A DNA stretch of 64,000 nt, from positions 1 to 64,000 of the forward strand of contig NZ_JALKBA010000013.1 of NCBI RefSeq assembly GCF_023015805.1. Direction: 5' to 3'. This document shows, in pieces, positions 26,380 through 36,232 of this stretch. This DNA comes from Cellulophaga sp. F20128 (GTDB lineage: Bacteria > Bacteroidota > Bacteroidia > Flavobacteriales > Flavobacteriaceae). The number at the start of each line of letters is the position of its first letter. The first letter of the stretch is position 1. The position numbers and the translations under genes were made by a program. The notes beneath the pieces are model-generated. The model saw only the letters and a program-made list of their open reading frames with translations. It was not told where the DNA came from and searched no databases.

Positions 26380-29300
26380 TTATTTGGCGTTCCTTTTAAG
26401 CTTTCCAGGAGATTCTCCAAATTCTTCTTTAAAACATTTAGCAAAGTATTTGGTGTCTTTGTATCCTACCATATACCCAGCCTCAGAGATATTATACCCT
26501 TGTTCTTTAATGAGGATAGCAGCCTTGTTTAAACGCAGCGAACGGAAAAATTCTACTAGCGTTTTCCCTGTTAAATCATGGCATCTTCTGTAAATGGCAG
26601 AATAACTCATATTTAGAGTGTTGGGTAGATCTTCTAGTTTAAAATCTGTGTTTTCTAATTGGTTATTAAGTTCGGTAACCAACTCCTCCATAAAAAGTTC
26701 ATCTTTGGATTTTGCATCTATTTTTTTTGGGGAACTAATAAGGTCAGTTTTGTATTTCGAAATTGTTTTTTCTCTGGTTGAAATTATATTGTTCACCTTT
26801 AAAATTAATTCATGAAAATTAAAAGGTTTTTCAATATAAGCTACTGCTCCAGATTCTAACCCAGATAATTTAGATTTGAAGGAGTTTTTAGCGGTTAATA
26901 AAATCACGGGTATATGTTGGGTGGCCTTGTTTTTCTGTAGGGATTTACACATGTCTATACCATCCATAATAGGCATCATTAAATCACTAATTATTAAATC
27001 TGGCTTGTTTCTTTCGGCTAGTTTAAGACCTTCTTTTCCGTTTTCAGCCAGTAAAAGGTGGTAGCGGTTTTTAAATACGTCCTTTAGAAATATTTGCATT
27101 TCCACATTGTCTTCAACGATGAGGAGCGTATGTGTTTTTTCTTTAGATTCAGGCATTGCAGGTAATAAATCTACTTCATAATTCTCAATATCAGTATATA
27201 GTTTAGAAGTACTCTCAAAAATAGCTTCAGGTGAGATTTTTTCGTCTTCTGAAAATACATTATCAGCGGCAGAAATCGCTACGGTAAAACAAGTGCCCTT
27301 TTCTGCAGATGAGGTCACTTTTATTTCTCCATGGTGTAAAGATATAAGCTCCTTTGTTAATGCCAAGCCTATGCCTAGGCCCTTTTGATGCTTTCCAAGT
27401 TCCGATTGATAAAAAAGTTTAAAAATATCTTCGAGTTCATTTTTAGGAATGCCAGGCCCAGAATCTTCAACTGATATTTCGAGGGTATCTTTAACCAAAT
27501 GGGTCTTTAAGGTGATGGTCCCATTCCGGGGAGTGAACTTAAATGCATTTGAAAGTAAGTTGTAGAGTACATGTTCTATTTTATCCGAATCATACCAGAT
27601 AAATAAGTCTTCTTTGGTTGAATATTCTTTTATAAAATGTATGTTTTTAAACCGGGCCTGCTCAGAAAAAGATAGCGCAATTTCTTTTAAATGTTCAGTG
27701 AGGTTATTTCTAGAAGCCAATACCTTTAAGGTTCCTAATTCCTTATTTCTAATGGTCATTAATTCTGTAGCAATCCTTGAAAGTCTTTTTGCATTATTTT
27801 TTAAAATAAAAAGGCGTTGTTTTAAAAGCTCATTGTTGTTGGTTACGGCTCTATGCAACATATCGTCAATAGGGCCTAGGATCAAGGTTAATGGCGTTTG
27901 AATTTCATGCGACATTTTGGCAAAGAAATTCATTTTTAGTGCATAAAGCTCTTTGTCTTTTTCGTTTTGCCATGCTTTTTTTCGGATTTCTTTTTTTAGG
28001 CTAAGCCAATAACTTATGCCAATTATTATTAGGCAACTTAGTATTATATACAAAATATAAGCCCAAATACTGCCCCAAAATGTGGGTTTTATGTTCACCT
28101 TTATTTGGGTAGCTTCAATATTCCATTCACCGCGTTTTGATCCGGCTTTAACTTCAAAAACATAGGAGCCAGAAGGAATGTTGGTATAGGTAGCAATTCT
28201 GTTCTTTTTAGTTGTAATCCAGTTTTTGTCAAAACCTTTTAATCGGTATGCATAATGGTAATTAGAGTTTAATACATTGTCAATCGCTGAAAACTGGAAG
28301 GAAAACGAAGAGTGTTTTGAAGCCAAGTCAAGCTTTGTAAGATTTTCTATGGGTAGGGTTATTTTATTTTGCAATATTTGTTGCACCGGTTTATTTAAAA
28401 CCTCTATGGCATTGATGTATATTTTTGCGTTGGGTTCTTTGGTGTGCATGTCTTCCGTGTAAAAAGTATTCATGCCATCTTCTCCTCCAAAATACAATTT
28501 ACCCGTACGATCTTTATAGGCACTTCTTTTTAAAAAAGTGTTGCCTTGTAGACCATCGGTGGTGTAAAAAGATTTTAAATCACCAGTGTCTAGAATGTAA
28601 TTATGAATTCCATTTTTACTACTAATCCATAGGTTGTTGGGATCCATGATTAGGATTGCAGAAATATCGATATTTTCAAGGTTCTGATTCGTTAAAAATG
28701 ATTCTGCGGTTTTTGAAGAAATGGTGTATCTTATTAAAAAACCAGAATCACTTAACAACCAAAGATTGCCATTGTAATCGGGTTTAATAACCGCAATGTC
28801 GTAATTGTTGTGTTTTATTTCTTCTTTGGAATAGTAACTGTGGCTTTTAAAGCTCGACATAGCAAAGTTCGATTGGTTTTCCACAAATTCAAACAAGCCC
28901 CCGTTGTTAACACCTAGCCATACGGTGCCATTTTCATCTTCATTGATGGCTTGGGAAACAGTGCCTAAAAACCCATTGGTATTATAATCAAAGGTAGCTA
29001 ATAATTCTGTTGGACTAGAAAACACATGTACCCCGGCAGCGGTTGACACCCATATTCGGTCCTTGGTATCTTTAAATAAGTGCCTTACATCCGGTGAGTA
29101 TATGCCAGTAGTACTTTGGGTTTTTATTTCAGTAAACCTCTTCGTACTTGTATCAAATTTCCACAATCCATTTAAGTAAGTGGCGATCCAAATATTCTTA
29201 TCCTTATCTTCAATAAGGCCTTGAATGTATCTGCCTTTAAAAAAATTGTTCCCTTTTTTACTCGAATCGTATTGAATTTTTGTACCGTTAGTAAATACCC

Positions 29301-30468
29301 TGTTTAATCCCTTACCATCGGTTCCTATCCATGTGGAGCCATCTTCAGATTTTAAAATAGACAAAACACTTGTTGGGGTGTTGTTTTCTAATCCGTTGTA
29401 ATATTTTATTTTATTTGCATTGTTAGGCAATATATTAATTTGCCCTTTTTTTGCAACAGTCCAGATATTGCCATAAGAATCTTCATTAATAAAGGTAACC
29501 GTATTATTACTTATTGAAAATTTATTGATTTCTTCATGTTTAAAAATGGTCACGGCATTAGTTTCTGAATTTATCTTATACAAACCGTTACCATCAGTTC
29601 CTGCCCAAATATTATTGTTTTTACCTGCATAAACGTAGAGAAACAAATCATGGCTTCCATTTTTTTCAGGAGGATTAAATTGGGTAAATTCACCAAAGTT
29701 GGGGTAATAACTGTAGAGACCTTCTAGTTCCGTTGCAATCCATAATTTACCACTTAAATCACTAGTGAGTTTTATATCTTGTTTTTTATGTGTCAACGGA
29801 CTTTTTAATTCTTTAAGAATGTCTGTGTTTATGATGTGTTGGTACACTTTACCATGATCGGTGCTTATCCACATCTCATACGTGCTGGTAAAAGCAATGC
29901 TTAAAATAGTTTGGGCGAAACCATTGTTTTTTGGAAGAGTAAATAGGCTCCTTATGGTCGTGTTTTTTTCGTCATACCTATAGATGGAACCTTCTTTAGA
30001 ACCAAACCAAACGTCTTTTTCATGAGGCGTTATGGCTGTGGTGTGTTTTGGAGCATTGTTCAGTTCTATTAAAAGAGACTCCTCTGTATATTGTGAATTG
30101 AGCTTTGTTAATTTTCCACCGTATACAGCGATCCAGATATTTTCGTTATTGTCTTTTTGTAAAAGAAACTTTTGGTTGCTCGAATATTTTCCTTTAAATA
30201 TATTTTGATAGGGAACAAAAGAAAAATCGTATCCATCATATTTATACAGTCCGTCTGAGTTGGAAATCCATATATACCCCAAGCTATCTTCTATGATTTG
30301 AGAATTACCATAAAAAGTTTCTTCCAAATGCAAAAAGTTAGATTCATTTTGTGCAATTACGAAACTAGTATATAAAAGAAGCACAGATATACATAACCTA
30401 AATTTAACGTTTAAGTTGTATAGCATTCCGTCGTTTGGGATACTTTTGAATGGTATTAATCGCTGCAT
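26380..30468 (-). CDS. Hybrid two-component system regulator (HTCS)
   Basis: A 1362-residue single-chain sensor-regulator. A signal peptide is followed by a periplasmic sensor made of two-component beta-propeller repeats (IWISNSDGLYKYDG, NIWAGTDGNGLYK, TVWLGVNNGGLFEF). A Y_Y_Y domain and a transmembrane helix (about 800-822) come next. HisKA has the histidine in AKMSHEIQTPL (about 853). The HATPase has GPGIPKNELEDIF and GLGIGLA. The receiver has LIISDLMMP (Asp about 1161). The protein ends in an AraC-type HTH (about 1275-1360). HTCS proteins bind glycan fragments and switch on the adjacent PUL. A start at 30426 (MLYNLNVKF) is equally possible. It diverges from SusC. Confidence 0.92.
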   Translation of the reverse strand: MQRLIPFKSIPNDGMLYNLNVKFRLCISVLLLYTSFVIAQNESNFLHLEETFYGNSQIIEDSLGYIWISNSDGLYKYDGYDFSFVPYQNIFKGKYSSNQKFLLQKDNNENIWIAVYGGKLTKLNSQYTEESLLIELNNAPKHTTAITPHEKDVWFGSKEGSIYRYDEKNTTIRSLFTLPKNNGFAQTILSIAFTSTYEMWISTDHGKVYQHIINTDILKELKSPLTHKKQDIKLTSDLSGKLWIATELEGLYSYYPNFGEFTQFNPPEKNGSHDLFLYVYAGKNNNIWAGTDGNGLYKINSETNAVTIFKHEEINKFSISNNTVTFINEDSYGNIWTVAKKGQINILPNNANKIKYYNGLENNTPTSVLSILKSEDGSTWIGTDGKGLNRVFTNGTKIQYDSSKKGNNFFKGRYIQGLIEDKDKNIWIATYLNGLWKFDTSTKRFTEIKTQSTTGIYSPDVRHLFKDTKDRIWVSTAAGVHVFSSPTELLATFDYNTNGFLGTVSQAINEDENGTVWLGVNNGGLFEFVENQSNFAMSSFKSHSYYSKEEIKHNNYDIAVIKPDYNGNLWLLSDSGFLIRYTISSKTAESFLTNQNLENIDISAILIMDPNNLWISSKNGIHNYILDTGDLKSFYTTDGLQGNTFLKRSAYKDRTGKLYFGGEDGMNTFYTEDMHTKEPNAKIYINAIEVLNKPVQQILQNKITLPIENLTKLDLASKHSSFSFQFSAIDNVLNSNYHYAYRLKGFDKNWITTKKNRIATYTNIPSGSYVFEVKAGSKRGEWNIEATQIKVNIKPTFWGSIWAYILYIILSCLIIIGISYWLSLKKEIRKKAWQNEKDKELYALKMNFFAKMSHEIQTPLTLILGPIDDMLHRAVTNNNELLKQRLFILKNNAKRLSRIATELMTIRNKELGTLKVLASRNNLTEHLKEIALSFSEQARFKNIHFIKEYSTKEDLFIWYDSDKIEHVLYNLLSNAFKFTPRNGTITLKTHLVKDTLEISVEDSGPGIPKNELEDIFKLFYQSELGKHQKGLGIGLALTKELISLHHGEIKVTSSAEKGTCFTVAISAADNVFSEDEKISPEAIFESTSKLYTDIENYEVDLLPAMPESKEKTHTLLIVEDNVEMQIFLKDVFKNRYHLLLAENGKEGLKLAERNKPDLIISDLMMPIMDGIDMCKSLQKNKATQHIPVILLTAKNSFKSKLSGLESGAVAYIEKPFNFHELILKVNNIISTREKTISKYKTDLISSPKKIDAKSKDELFMEELVTELNNQLENTDFKLEDLPNTLNMSYSAIYRRCHDLTGKTLVEFFRSLRLNKAAILIKEQGYNISEAGYMVGYKDTKYFAKCFKEEFGESPGKLKRNAK

Positions 30469-30869
30469 TTTTTTAATAAAAATAATAACAAGGTTTTCTT
30501 TGTTAGCTCTTCTTGAAAGAAGCTGTTAAGATACTCATTCTTGGATTTAGTTACTCTTCTAATTAACGTACTTTAAGAAACTTTAAGATATTTTAAGAGA
30601 TATATTCGTCAAATGTAGGTGATATATTAGTCATTTTTATAAATTGTACTATTATGTAGTGTATTTTAGCTTAAAATGTCGCCCTTCAATTTTATAAGAT
30701 TTCTCATTTTTGATCTTTGGCTATGAAATTTTGAATTTCATATATTTTTAACAAATTTAATTGTCAGTTAATAAAATTGTTTCTTGAAAAAATAAATATG
30801 ATAATTTTTCGAAAAAAAATGAATGAAATAAGATCATAAGTTCCTAATAGTGGAACGTATTTTCTAAAA
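30469..30869. other. Intergenic control region between the HTCS gene and PUL module 1
   Basis: No gene is visible. The AT-rich stretch from about 30505 to 30720 is recognisably related to 44398-44600 upstream of the GH109-like gene. Both have a small hairpin (CTTCTT...AAGAAG type), then about 62 nt later the TTTAAGA repeats, then a TAGCTTAAAA patch. The remainder runs into the pseudogene fragment. Confidence 0.6.
30571..30610 (+). promoter_or_regulatory. Candidate HTCS operator: three 10-bp direct repeats
   Basis: CTTTAAG at 30571 and 30581 and TTTTAAG at 30591 repeat exactly every 10 bp, one helical turn, and are followed by TATATTCGTC (30601-30610). Two units with the same downstream box recur upstream of the GH109-like gene (44464-44493). 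This suits binding of an AraC-type dimer on one DNA face next to a weak -7 element (TATATTCG). The regulator is likely the adjacent HTCS, by inference. Confidence 0.55.
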
Positions 30870-31057
30870 ATGAATTCATTTATAGAATCGGCTAAGGAGA
30901 ATATTTCCCACCTATAGATGTTTATGATATTGCAGATTGGAGTGCTTTAACATTATTATCTGAGGTGTCTATGGCCAATAATACAGAGTCACAAGATTTT
31001 CCAAGAGGTAATTGAATTAAAAGAAAACCATACAACTGGATGAAGAATACCTATTAA
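30870..31057 (+). pseudogene. Decayed 3' fragment of a GH109-like gene
   Basis: This 188-bp stretch is a clear copy of the last ~65 codons of the intact GH109-like gene at 44674-46038 (compare 45841-46038). It begins ATGAATTCATTTATAG and ends with the same KRKPYNWMKNTY coding stretch and stop. It is broken by a one-base deletion, an in-frame TAG, a nine-base deletion and a TGG-to-TGA change. The similarity continues through the 43-nt leader to the SusC start. No 5' part of the gene remains. Confidence 0.9.
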
Positions 31058-31099
31058 CTAAATACAACTCAATTAACAATCAACTTAAACTAAATTTTT

Positions 31100-34000
31100 A
31101 TGAAGCAAAAATCAATTTATTATGAAGAGGAACCAAATCTGGTCTCGGCAAAAGAGAGAGATAGATATAAGTTTATACTATCTTTTGCGCTATTTTTTTT
31201 AGTATTTCAATTTATTTGGGCGAACAATACATTCGCTGAGGTAAAAGATAATTTTGTATTTCAAGAACAAACAAAAACGATAAAGGGTGTCGTGTCTGAT
31301 GAGAGCGGACAACCTGTTATAGGTGTAAATGTTTTGGTTCTTGGTACGGTTAGAGGGATGCAAACTAACTTTGACGGAGAGTATGAAGTTAAAGCAAGTA
31401 AGGGTGATATTTTAGAGTTTTCTTATATAGGAATGGAAACTAAAAAAGTTACCGTTGGTGATGATACCACAATAAACGTTGTTTTAAAAGAAGGAGCAGA
31501 GGCACTAGATGAAGTGGTTCTTGTGAGTTTTGGCGCACAGAAAAAGAAGAGCGTTATAGCATCTGTTTCAACAGTAAAGCCTGGAGAGCTTAAAATAGGT
31601 TCAAGTAACTTAACTACTGCCTTAGCGGGTAGAGTTCCAGGGTTAATCTCATACCAAAGAGGTGGAGAACCAGGGAGAGACAATGCTGAATTTTTTATTA
31701 GAGGTGTTACTACTTTTGGGTATGCTTCAAGTCCGTTGATTTTGATCGATGGTGTTGAGCTTACCATTGACGATTTACGTAGATTACATCCAGATGATAT
31801 CGCTGAATTCTCTATAATGAAAGATGCTTCGGCCACTGCATTATATGGAGCTAGAGGTGCAAATGGTGTAATTTTTGTAACCACTAAAGAAGGGGTAGAA
31901 GGCCCGGTAAAAGTTACGGTTAGAATGGAAAGTTCTTTTTCTAGCCCTACAAGAAATATTGAATTAGCAGATCCTATTACATACATGAGAATGGGTAACG
32001 AAGCTGTTAAAACGCGTGACCCATTAGGGTTGTTGCCGTATTCTTTAGAGAAAATAGAAAATACAATAGCGGGCACAAACCCCATATTATACCCAACTAC
32101 AGATTGGTATGAAGAACTATTTCAAGATTTTGCGGTAAGCAATCGGGTGAATTTTAGTTTGAACGGTGGGGGTAAAACAGCGCGTTACTACGTTTCTGTT
32201 GCAAGCAACACGGATAATGGGATACTAACTGTTCCTAAGGTAAGTAACTTTAATTCTAATGTTAAATTTAAGCAACAGAACTTACGTTCTAGTACAAATA
32301 TTAGTCTAACTGAGACATCTAAGTTAAAATTAAGCTTTAATGTTAATTTTGAAAATTATACAGGTCCAATTAATGGAGGGTCAGATGTTTATGCTCAAGT
32401 AATGAGAGCAAATCCTGTTTTGTTTAAACCTTTTTATGAGAAAGATGCTGCCAATGAATTTACGAATCATATTTTGTTTGGAAATTTTGGAAATGGAGAT
32501 TATTTAAATCCCTATGCGCAAATGGTGCGTGGGTACCAAGAGAACATTAGTAGTAAGATTATTGCACAATTAGAATTTAATCAAGATTTAAAAAAGATAG
32601 CTGAGGGATTAAATTTTAAGCTTGTTTTTAACGGTACTAAGGATGCGAGATACCAGGCTGTTAGGGGTTATAATCCTTATTATTATTCGCCTCGTAAAAA
32701 TTCCTTGACAGGAGTAACTTCTTTGACAGCTTTAAACGAAGAAAGTGGTACAGAGACATTAAGTTTTTCTCAGAGAGAAAGATTTATTTCATCCTCTACT
32801 TATGTAGAATCAAATTTGAATTATCAGAAAGAACTTGATGATAGAAATGAGGTTGGCGGGCTGTTGGTGTTTACCTTAAATGATAGACTAACCACGCTTA
32901 CAGATGGTGAGGTATTCACTTCAGATGCACTACAAAAATCATTAGCATATAGAAATATGGGAATGTCTGGGCGTTTTACCTATGCTAGAGACCAAAAATA
33001 TTTTGTGGAAGCTAGTTTTGGTTATAATGGCTCAGAAAGATTTGCAAAAGCAGAGCGTTGGGGATTCTTTCCTGCCTTGGCTTTAGGATGGATGGCTTCT
33101 GATGAAAAATTTATGGAGTCTATTGACGATGTGGTAACCAAATTAAAATTTAAAGGTTCTTATGGTTTGGTAGGAAACGACCAAATTGGTAGTGCAGATG
33201 ATAGATTCTTTTATTTATCACAAGTTAATTTAAATAGTGGAGGATATGTAACTGGTGAAAATTTTAATAATTTCCAGTCGGGTGTTAGTATTCAAAGGTA
33301 TGCAAATGATCAAATTACTTGGGAGACAGGGAAGAAAATGAATATTGGATTTGAATTAGGTTTATTTAAAAAATTAGATTTAGAAGTAGACTTTTTTAGA
33401 GAAGATAGAGAGAATATCTTAGCAGATAGAATCTTGCCATCTAGTCTAGGTTTGCAAGCAGGAGTAAGAGCCAATATTGGTGAAGCTAGGAGTGAAGGTA
33501 TTGATGGAACGGTAGTGTATTCAGATGATTTTGCAGATGGAGACGGATGGATGCAAGTTAGAGGTAACTTTACCTATGCTAAAAACAGAATAACCAAAAT
33601 AGAGGAACCAGATTATTCTGCTACACCGTGGTTATCTAGAATAGGGCAACCCATAAATCAAACTTGGGGGTATGTTGCAGAACGTTTGTTTATAGATCAG
33701 GCAGAAGTAAACAACTCTCCAGTACAAACTTTTGGCGAGTATTCTGGTGGTGATATTAAGTATACTGATATTAATGGGGATGGTAAAATTTCAGCATTAG
33801 ATCGTGTGCCTATAGGTAACCCAACAGTTCCTGAGATAACCTACGGGATGGGACTTTCTGCAGGATATAAAAATTTAGATATATCTTGTTTTTTCCAAGG
33901 ATCGGCTAATTCATCTTTTTGGGTTAATCCTTATGCAACGGCACCATTTGTTGGAGAACGACAATTGTTAAAGGCTTGGGCAGATGATTATTGGTCAGAA

Positions 34001-34306
34001 ACGAACAGAAATGAATATGCCACATGGCCAAGATTATCGAACAACTATGTCAATAATAATAACCAAACGAATACGTGGTTTATGCAAGACGGCGCTTTTT
34101 TAAGATTAAAGCAAGTTGAGATAGGATACAAAATGCCAAATGATTTGGTTTCTAAACTTAAAATGGAGAAAATAAGATTATATTTAAGTGGCACAAATTT
34201 ATTTGTAATGAGTAAATTTAAATTATGGGATCCAGAATTATCAGGGGATGGATTAGGTTATCCAAACCAAAGAGTATTTAACTTCGGTGTAAATCTTTCA
34301 TTCTAA
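31100..34306 (+). CDS. SusC/RagA-family TonB-linked glycan importer (module 1)
   Basis: This 1068-residue outer-membrane protein starts with an unusually long, charged N-region (MKQKSIYYEEEPNLVSAKER) before its signal anchor. A carboxypeptidase-D-like domain follows (TIKGVVSDESGQPVIGVNV). The plug carries the SusC signature DASATALYGARGANGVIFVTT. The barrel ends ...VFNFGVNLSF. It forms a pedal-bin transporter with the SusD that follows after 11 bp. It is only distantly similar to the second SusC at 46079, so the two modules probably take up different ligands. Its 5' leader is almost the same as that of the other SusC gene. Confidence 0.93.
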   Translation: MKQKSIYYEEEPNLVSAKERDRYKFILSFALFFLVFQFIWANNTFAEVKDNFVFQEQTKTIKGVVSDESGQPVIGVNVLVLGTVRGMQTNFDGEYEVKASKGDILEFSYIGMETKKVTVGDDTTINVVLKEGAEALDEVVLVSFGAQKKKSVIASVSTVKPGELKIGSSNLTTALAGRVPGLISYQRGGEPGRDNAEFFIRGVTTFGYASSPLILIDGVELTIDDLRRLHPDDIAEFSIMKDASATALYGARGANGVIFVTTKEGVEGPVKVTVRMESSFSSPTRNIELADPITYMRMGNEAVKTRDPLGLLPYSLEKIENTIAGTNPILYPTTDWYEELFQDFAVSNRVNFSLNGGGKTARYYVSVASNTDNGILTVPKVSNFNSNVKFKQQNLRSSTNISLTETSKLKLSFNVNFENYTGPINGGSDVYAQVMRANPVLFKPFYEKDAANEFTNHILFGNFGNGDYLNPYAQMVRGYQENISSKIIAQLEFNQDLKKIAEGLNFKLVFNGTKDARYQAVRGYNPYYYSPRKNSLTGVTSLTALNEESGTETLSFSQRERFISSSTYVESNLNYQKELDDRNEVGGLLVFTLNDRLTTLTDGEVFTSDALQKSLAYRNMGMSGRFTYARDQKYFVEASFGYNGSERFAKAERWGFFPALALGWMASDEKFMESIDDVVTKLKFKGSYGLVGNDQIGSADDRFFYLSQVNLNSGGYVTGENFNNFQSGVSIQRYANDQITWETGKKMNIGFELGLFKKLDLEVDFFREDRENILADRILPSSLGLQAGVRANIGEARSEGIDGTVVYSDDFADGDGWMQVRGNFTYAKNRITKIEEPDYSATPWLSRIGQPINQTWGYVAERLFIDQAEVNNSPVQTFGEYSGGDIKYTDINGDGKISALDRVPIGNPTVPEITYGMGLSAGYKNLDISCFFQGSANSSFWVNPYATAPFVGERQLLKAWADDYWSETNRNEYATWPRLSNNYVNNNNQTNTWFMQDGAFLRLKQVEIGYKMPNDLVSKLKMEKIRLYLSGTNLFVMSKFKLWDPELSGDGLGYPNQRVFNFGVNLSF

Positions 34307-34317
34307 ACAATTAAATA

Positions 34318-36204
34318 ATGAAAAAAAATAAAATATATATAGCAATAATTTTTATAGCAGGAATACTTTCTTCTTGTGAAAAAGATTATTTGAATGTTGT
34401 GCCAGATAATGTTGCAACCATTGATAATGCCTTTTCAAACAGGTTTAATACGCAAAAATTCTTATACACTATTTACGGTTCAATACCAGATCCGGGTACT
34501 GTTAATAACCCTGCATTAAATGGAGGTGACGAAATATGGTATCCAGAATCAGAGCGTAATAGAGCAGGGGTGAGAATTGCACAAGGTTTTCAAAGTGCTA
34601 CCCAGCCTAGTTACAATTTATGGAATGATGGTTTGTATGAAGGAATAAGAAACTGTAATATTTTCTTAAGTAGAATTGACGATGTCCAAGGCATCCAATC
34701 TTATGAGAAAACGATATGGACAGCGGAAGTTAATTTTTTGAAAGCTTATTTTCATTTTTATTTGTTACGGATGTATGGGCCTATTGTTATTAATGATGAA
34801 TTAATACCGGTTTCAGCAGCTACAGGAGATATAAATTCAAACAGAAGTTCCGTAGAAGAAACATTTACTTATATCATAGATTTGTTAGATGATGCTATTT
34901 TAGAGCTTCCATTGGAGTTGCAAAATCCAGGTGATGAATTAGGAAGAGTTACCAAACCAATTGCTGCGGCTATGAAAGCTAGAGTTTTAATGACCTATGC
35001 TAGTCCTTTATTTAATGGCAATTCTGTGTACAGTGGTTTTGTTAATGCTGAAGGGGAGCCCTTTTTTCCTGCTACTTATTCGCCTGAAAAATGGGAGAAT
35101 GCTGCTGTTGCAACTAAAGAAGCAATAGATATCTGCCATGACGCAGGAATAAGATTGTTTCAAAAGGAAGATTATATTAATAGATCAGGAAACGCCATTA
35201 CTTCAGACATTACCTTGTTAAAAGCAGGTCTGAGAAGTAGAATGACCGAGAAATGGAATTTTGAACTTGTTTGGGGACATACTGCTTCTACGAATAACTT
35301 AGAATATGAAGCAATGCCTCGTTTGTATAACTACATAAATAATCCTGTGGCTTCAAGACACTGTCCGCCTTTACGTATTGCAGAAATGTATTACTCTAAA
35401 AATGGGGTGCCAATAGAAGAGGATGTTACCTACGATTATGCCAATAGATATAAATTGAGAAGTTCTCTTGAGGCTGATAAGTATCAGGTAGAAGAAGGGC
35501 AAAGTACTGTTATTTTAAATTTTGATAGAGAAACACGTTTCTATGCAGATTTATCATTTGATAGAGGTGTTTGGTATGGCAATGGTGCCAACGATGAAGC
35601 TAATCCGTGGTTTGTTCACGCTAGAGGTGGTGAGTTTGCATCTGTTTTTGAAATTTCTCAATATTCTGTTACGGGATATTGGCCTAAAAAACTGGTAGCT
35701 ATTCCTACGCAGGTGAACACAGGTCAAAGTTTAAGTACAACACGTTATGCCTTTCCAATAATTAGATTGGCCGATTTGTATTTATACTATGCAGAGGCTT
35801 TGAATGAAAGTAAAACAGCTCCAGATGCTCAAGTGTACGAATACATTGATTTAGTTCGTGAAAGAGCAGGATTAAGTTCTGTGGTAGATAGTTGGTCTGC
35901 GTTTTCAAGCAATCCAAGTAAACCAACTACTAAAAACGGAATGAGAGAAATTATTCAACAAGAAAGAATGATTGAAATGTCTTTTGAAGGAGCCCGATTC
36001 TGGGATTTAAGACGTTGGAAATTAGCAAAAGATTATATGAACAAGCCAATTAAGGGTTGGAATGTTCTTGAAAATGATGCAGATGATTATTATACAATTC
36101 GTACATTGTATAATCCAACATATTCTGAAAAAGATTATTTATGGCCAATACCAGAAACAGAAACAATTAAAGACCCAAGTTTAATCCAAAATCCAGGATG
36201 GTAA
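34318..36204 (+). CDS. SusD/RagB-family glycan-binding lipoprotein (module 1)
   Basis: A 628-residue surface lipoprotein (signal ...GILSSCEKDYLNVVPDN). The TPR-like helical region (TAEVNFLKAYFHFYLLRMYG) and the C-terminal signature ERMIEMSFEGARFWDLRRWKLA with a final YLWPIPETE are diagnostic of RagB/SusD. It forms the lid over the preceding SusC and captures oligosaccharides. It is longer than the module-2 SusD (513 residues), consistent with a different ligand. Confidence 0.93.
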   Translation: MKKNKIYIAIIFIAGILSSCEKDYLNVVPDNVATIDNAFSNRFNTQKFLYTIYGSIPDPGTVNNPALNGGDEIWYPESERNRAGVRIAQGFQSATQPSYNLWNDGLYEGIRNCNIFLSRIDDVQGIQSYEKTIWTAEVNFLKAYFHFYLLRMYGPIVINDELIPVSAATGDINSNRSSVEETFTYIIDLLDDAILELPLELQNPGDELGRVTKPIAAAMKARVLMTYASPLFNGNSVYSGFVNAEGEPFFPATYSPEKWENAAVATKEAIDICHDAGIRLFQKEDYINRSGNAITSDITLLKAGLRSRMTEKWNFELVWGHTASTNNLEYEAMPRLYNYINNPVASRHCPPLRIAEMYYSKNGVPIEEDVTYDYANRYKLRSSLEADKYQVEEGQSTVILNFDRETRFYADLSFDRGVWYGNGANDEANPWFVHARGGEFASVFEISQYSVTGYWPKKLVAIPTQVNTGQSLSTTRYAFPIIRLADLYLYYAEALNESKTAPDAQVYEYIDLVRERAGLSSVVDSWSAFSSNPSKPTTKNGMREIIQQERMIEMSFEGARFWDLRRWKLAKDYMNKPIKGWNVLENDADDYYTIRTLYNPTYSEKDYLWPIPETETIKDPSLIQNPGW

Positions 36205-36232
36205 TTTATCTACTAACTTTAAAAAAAAAGAT

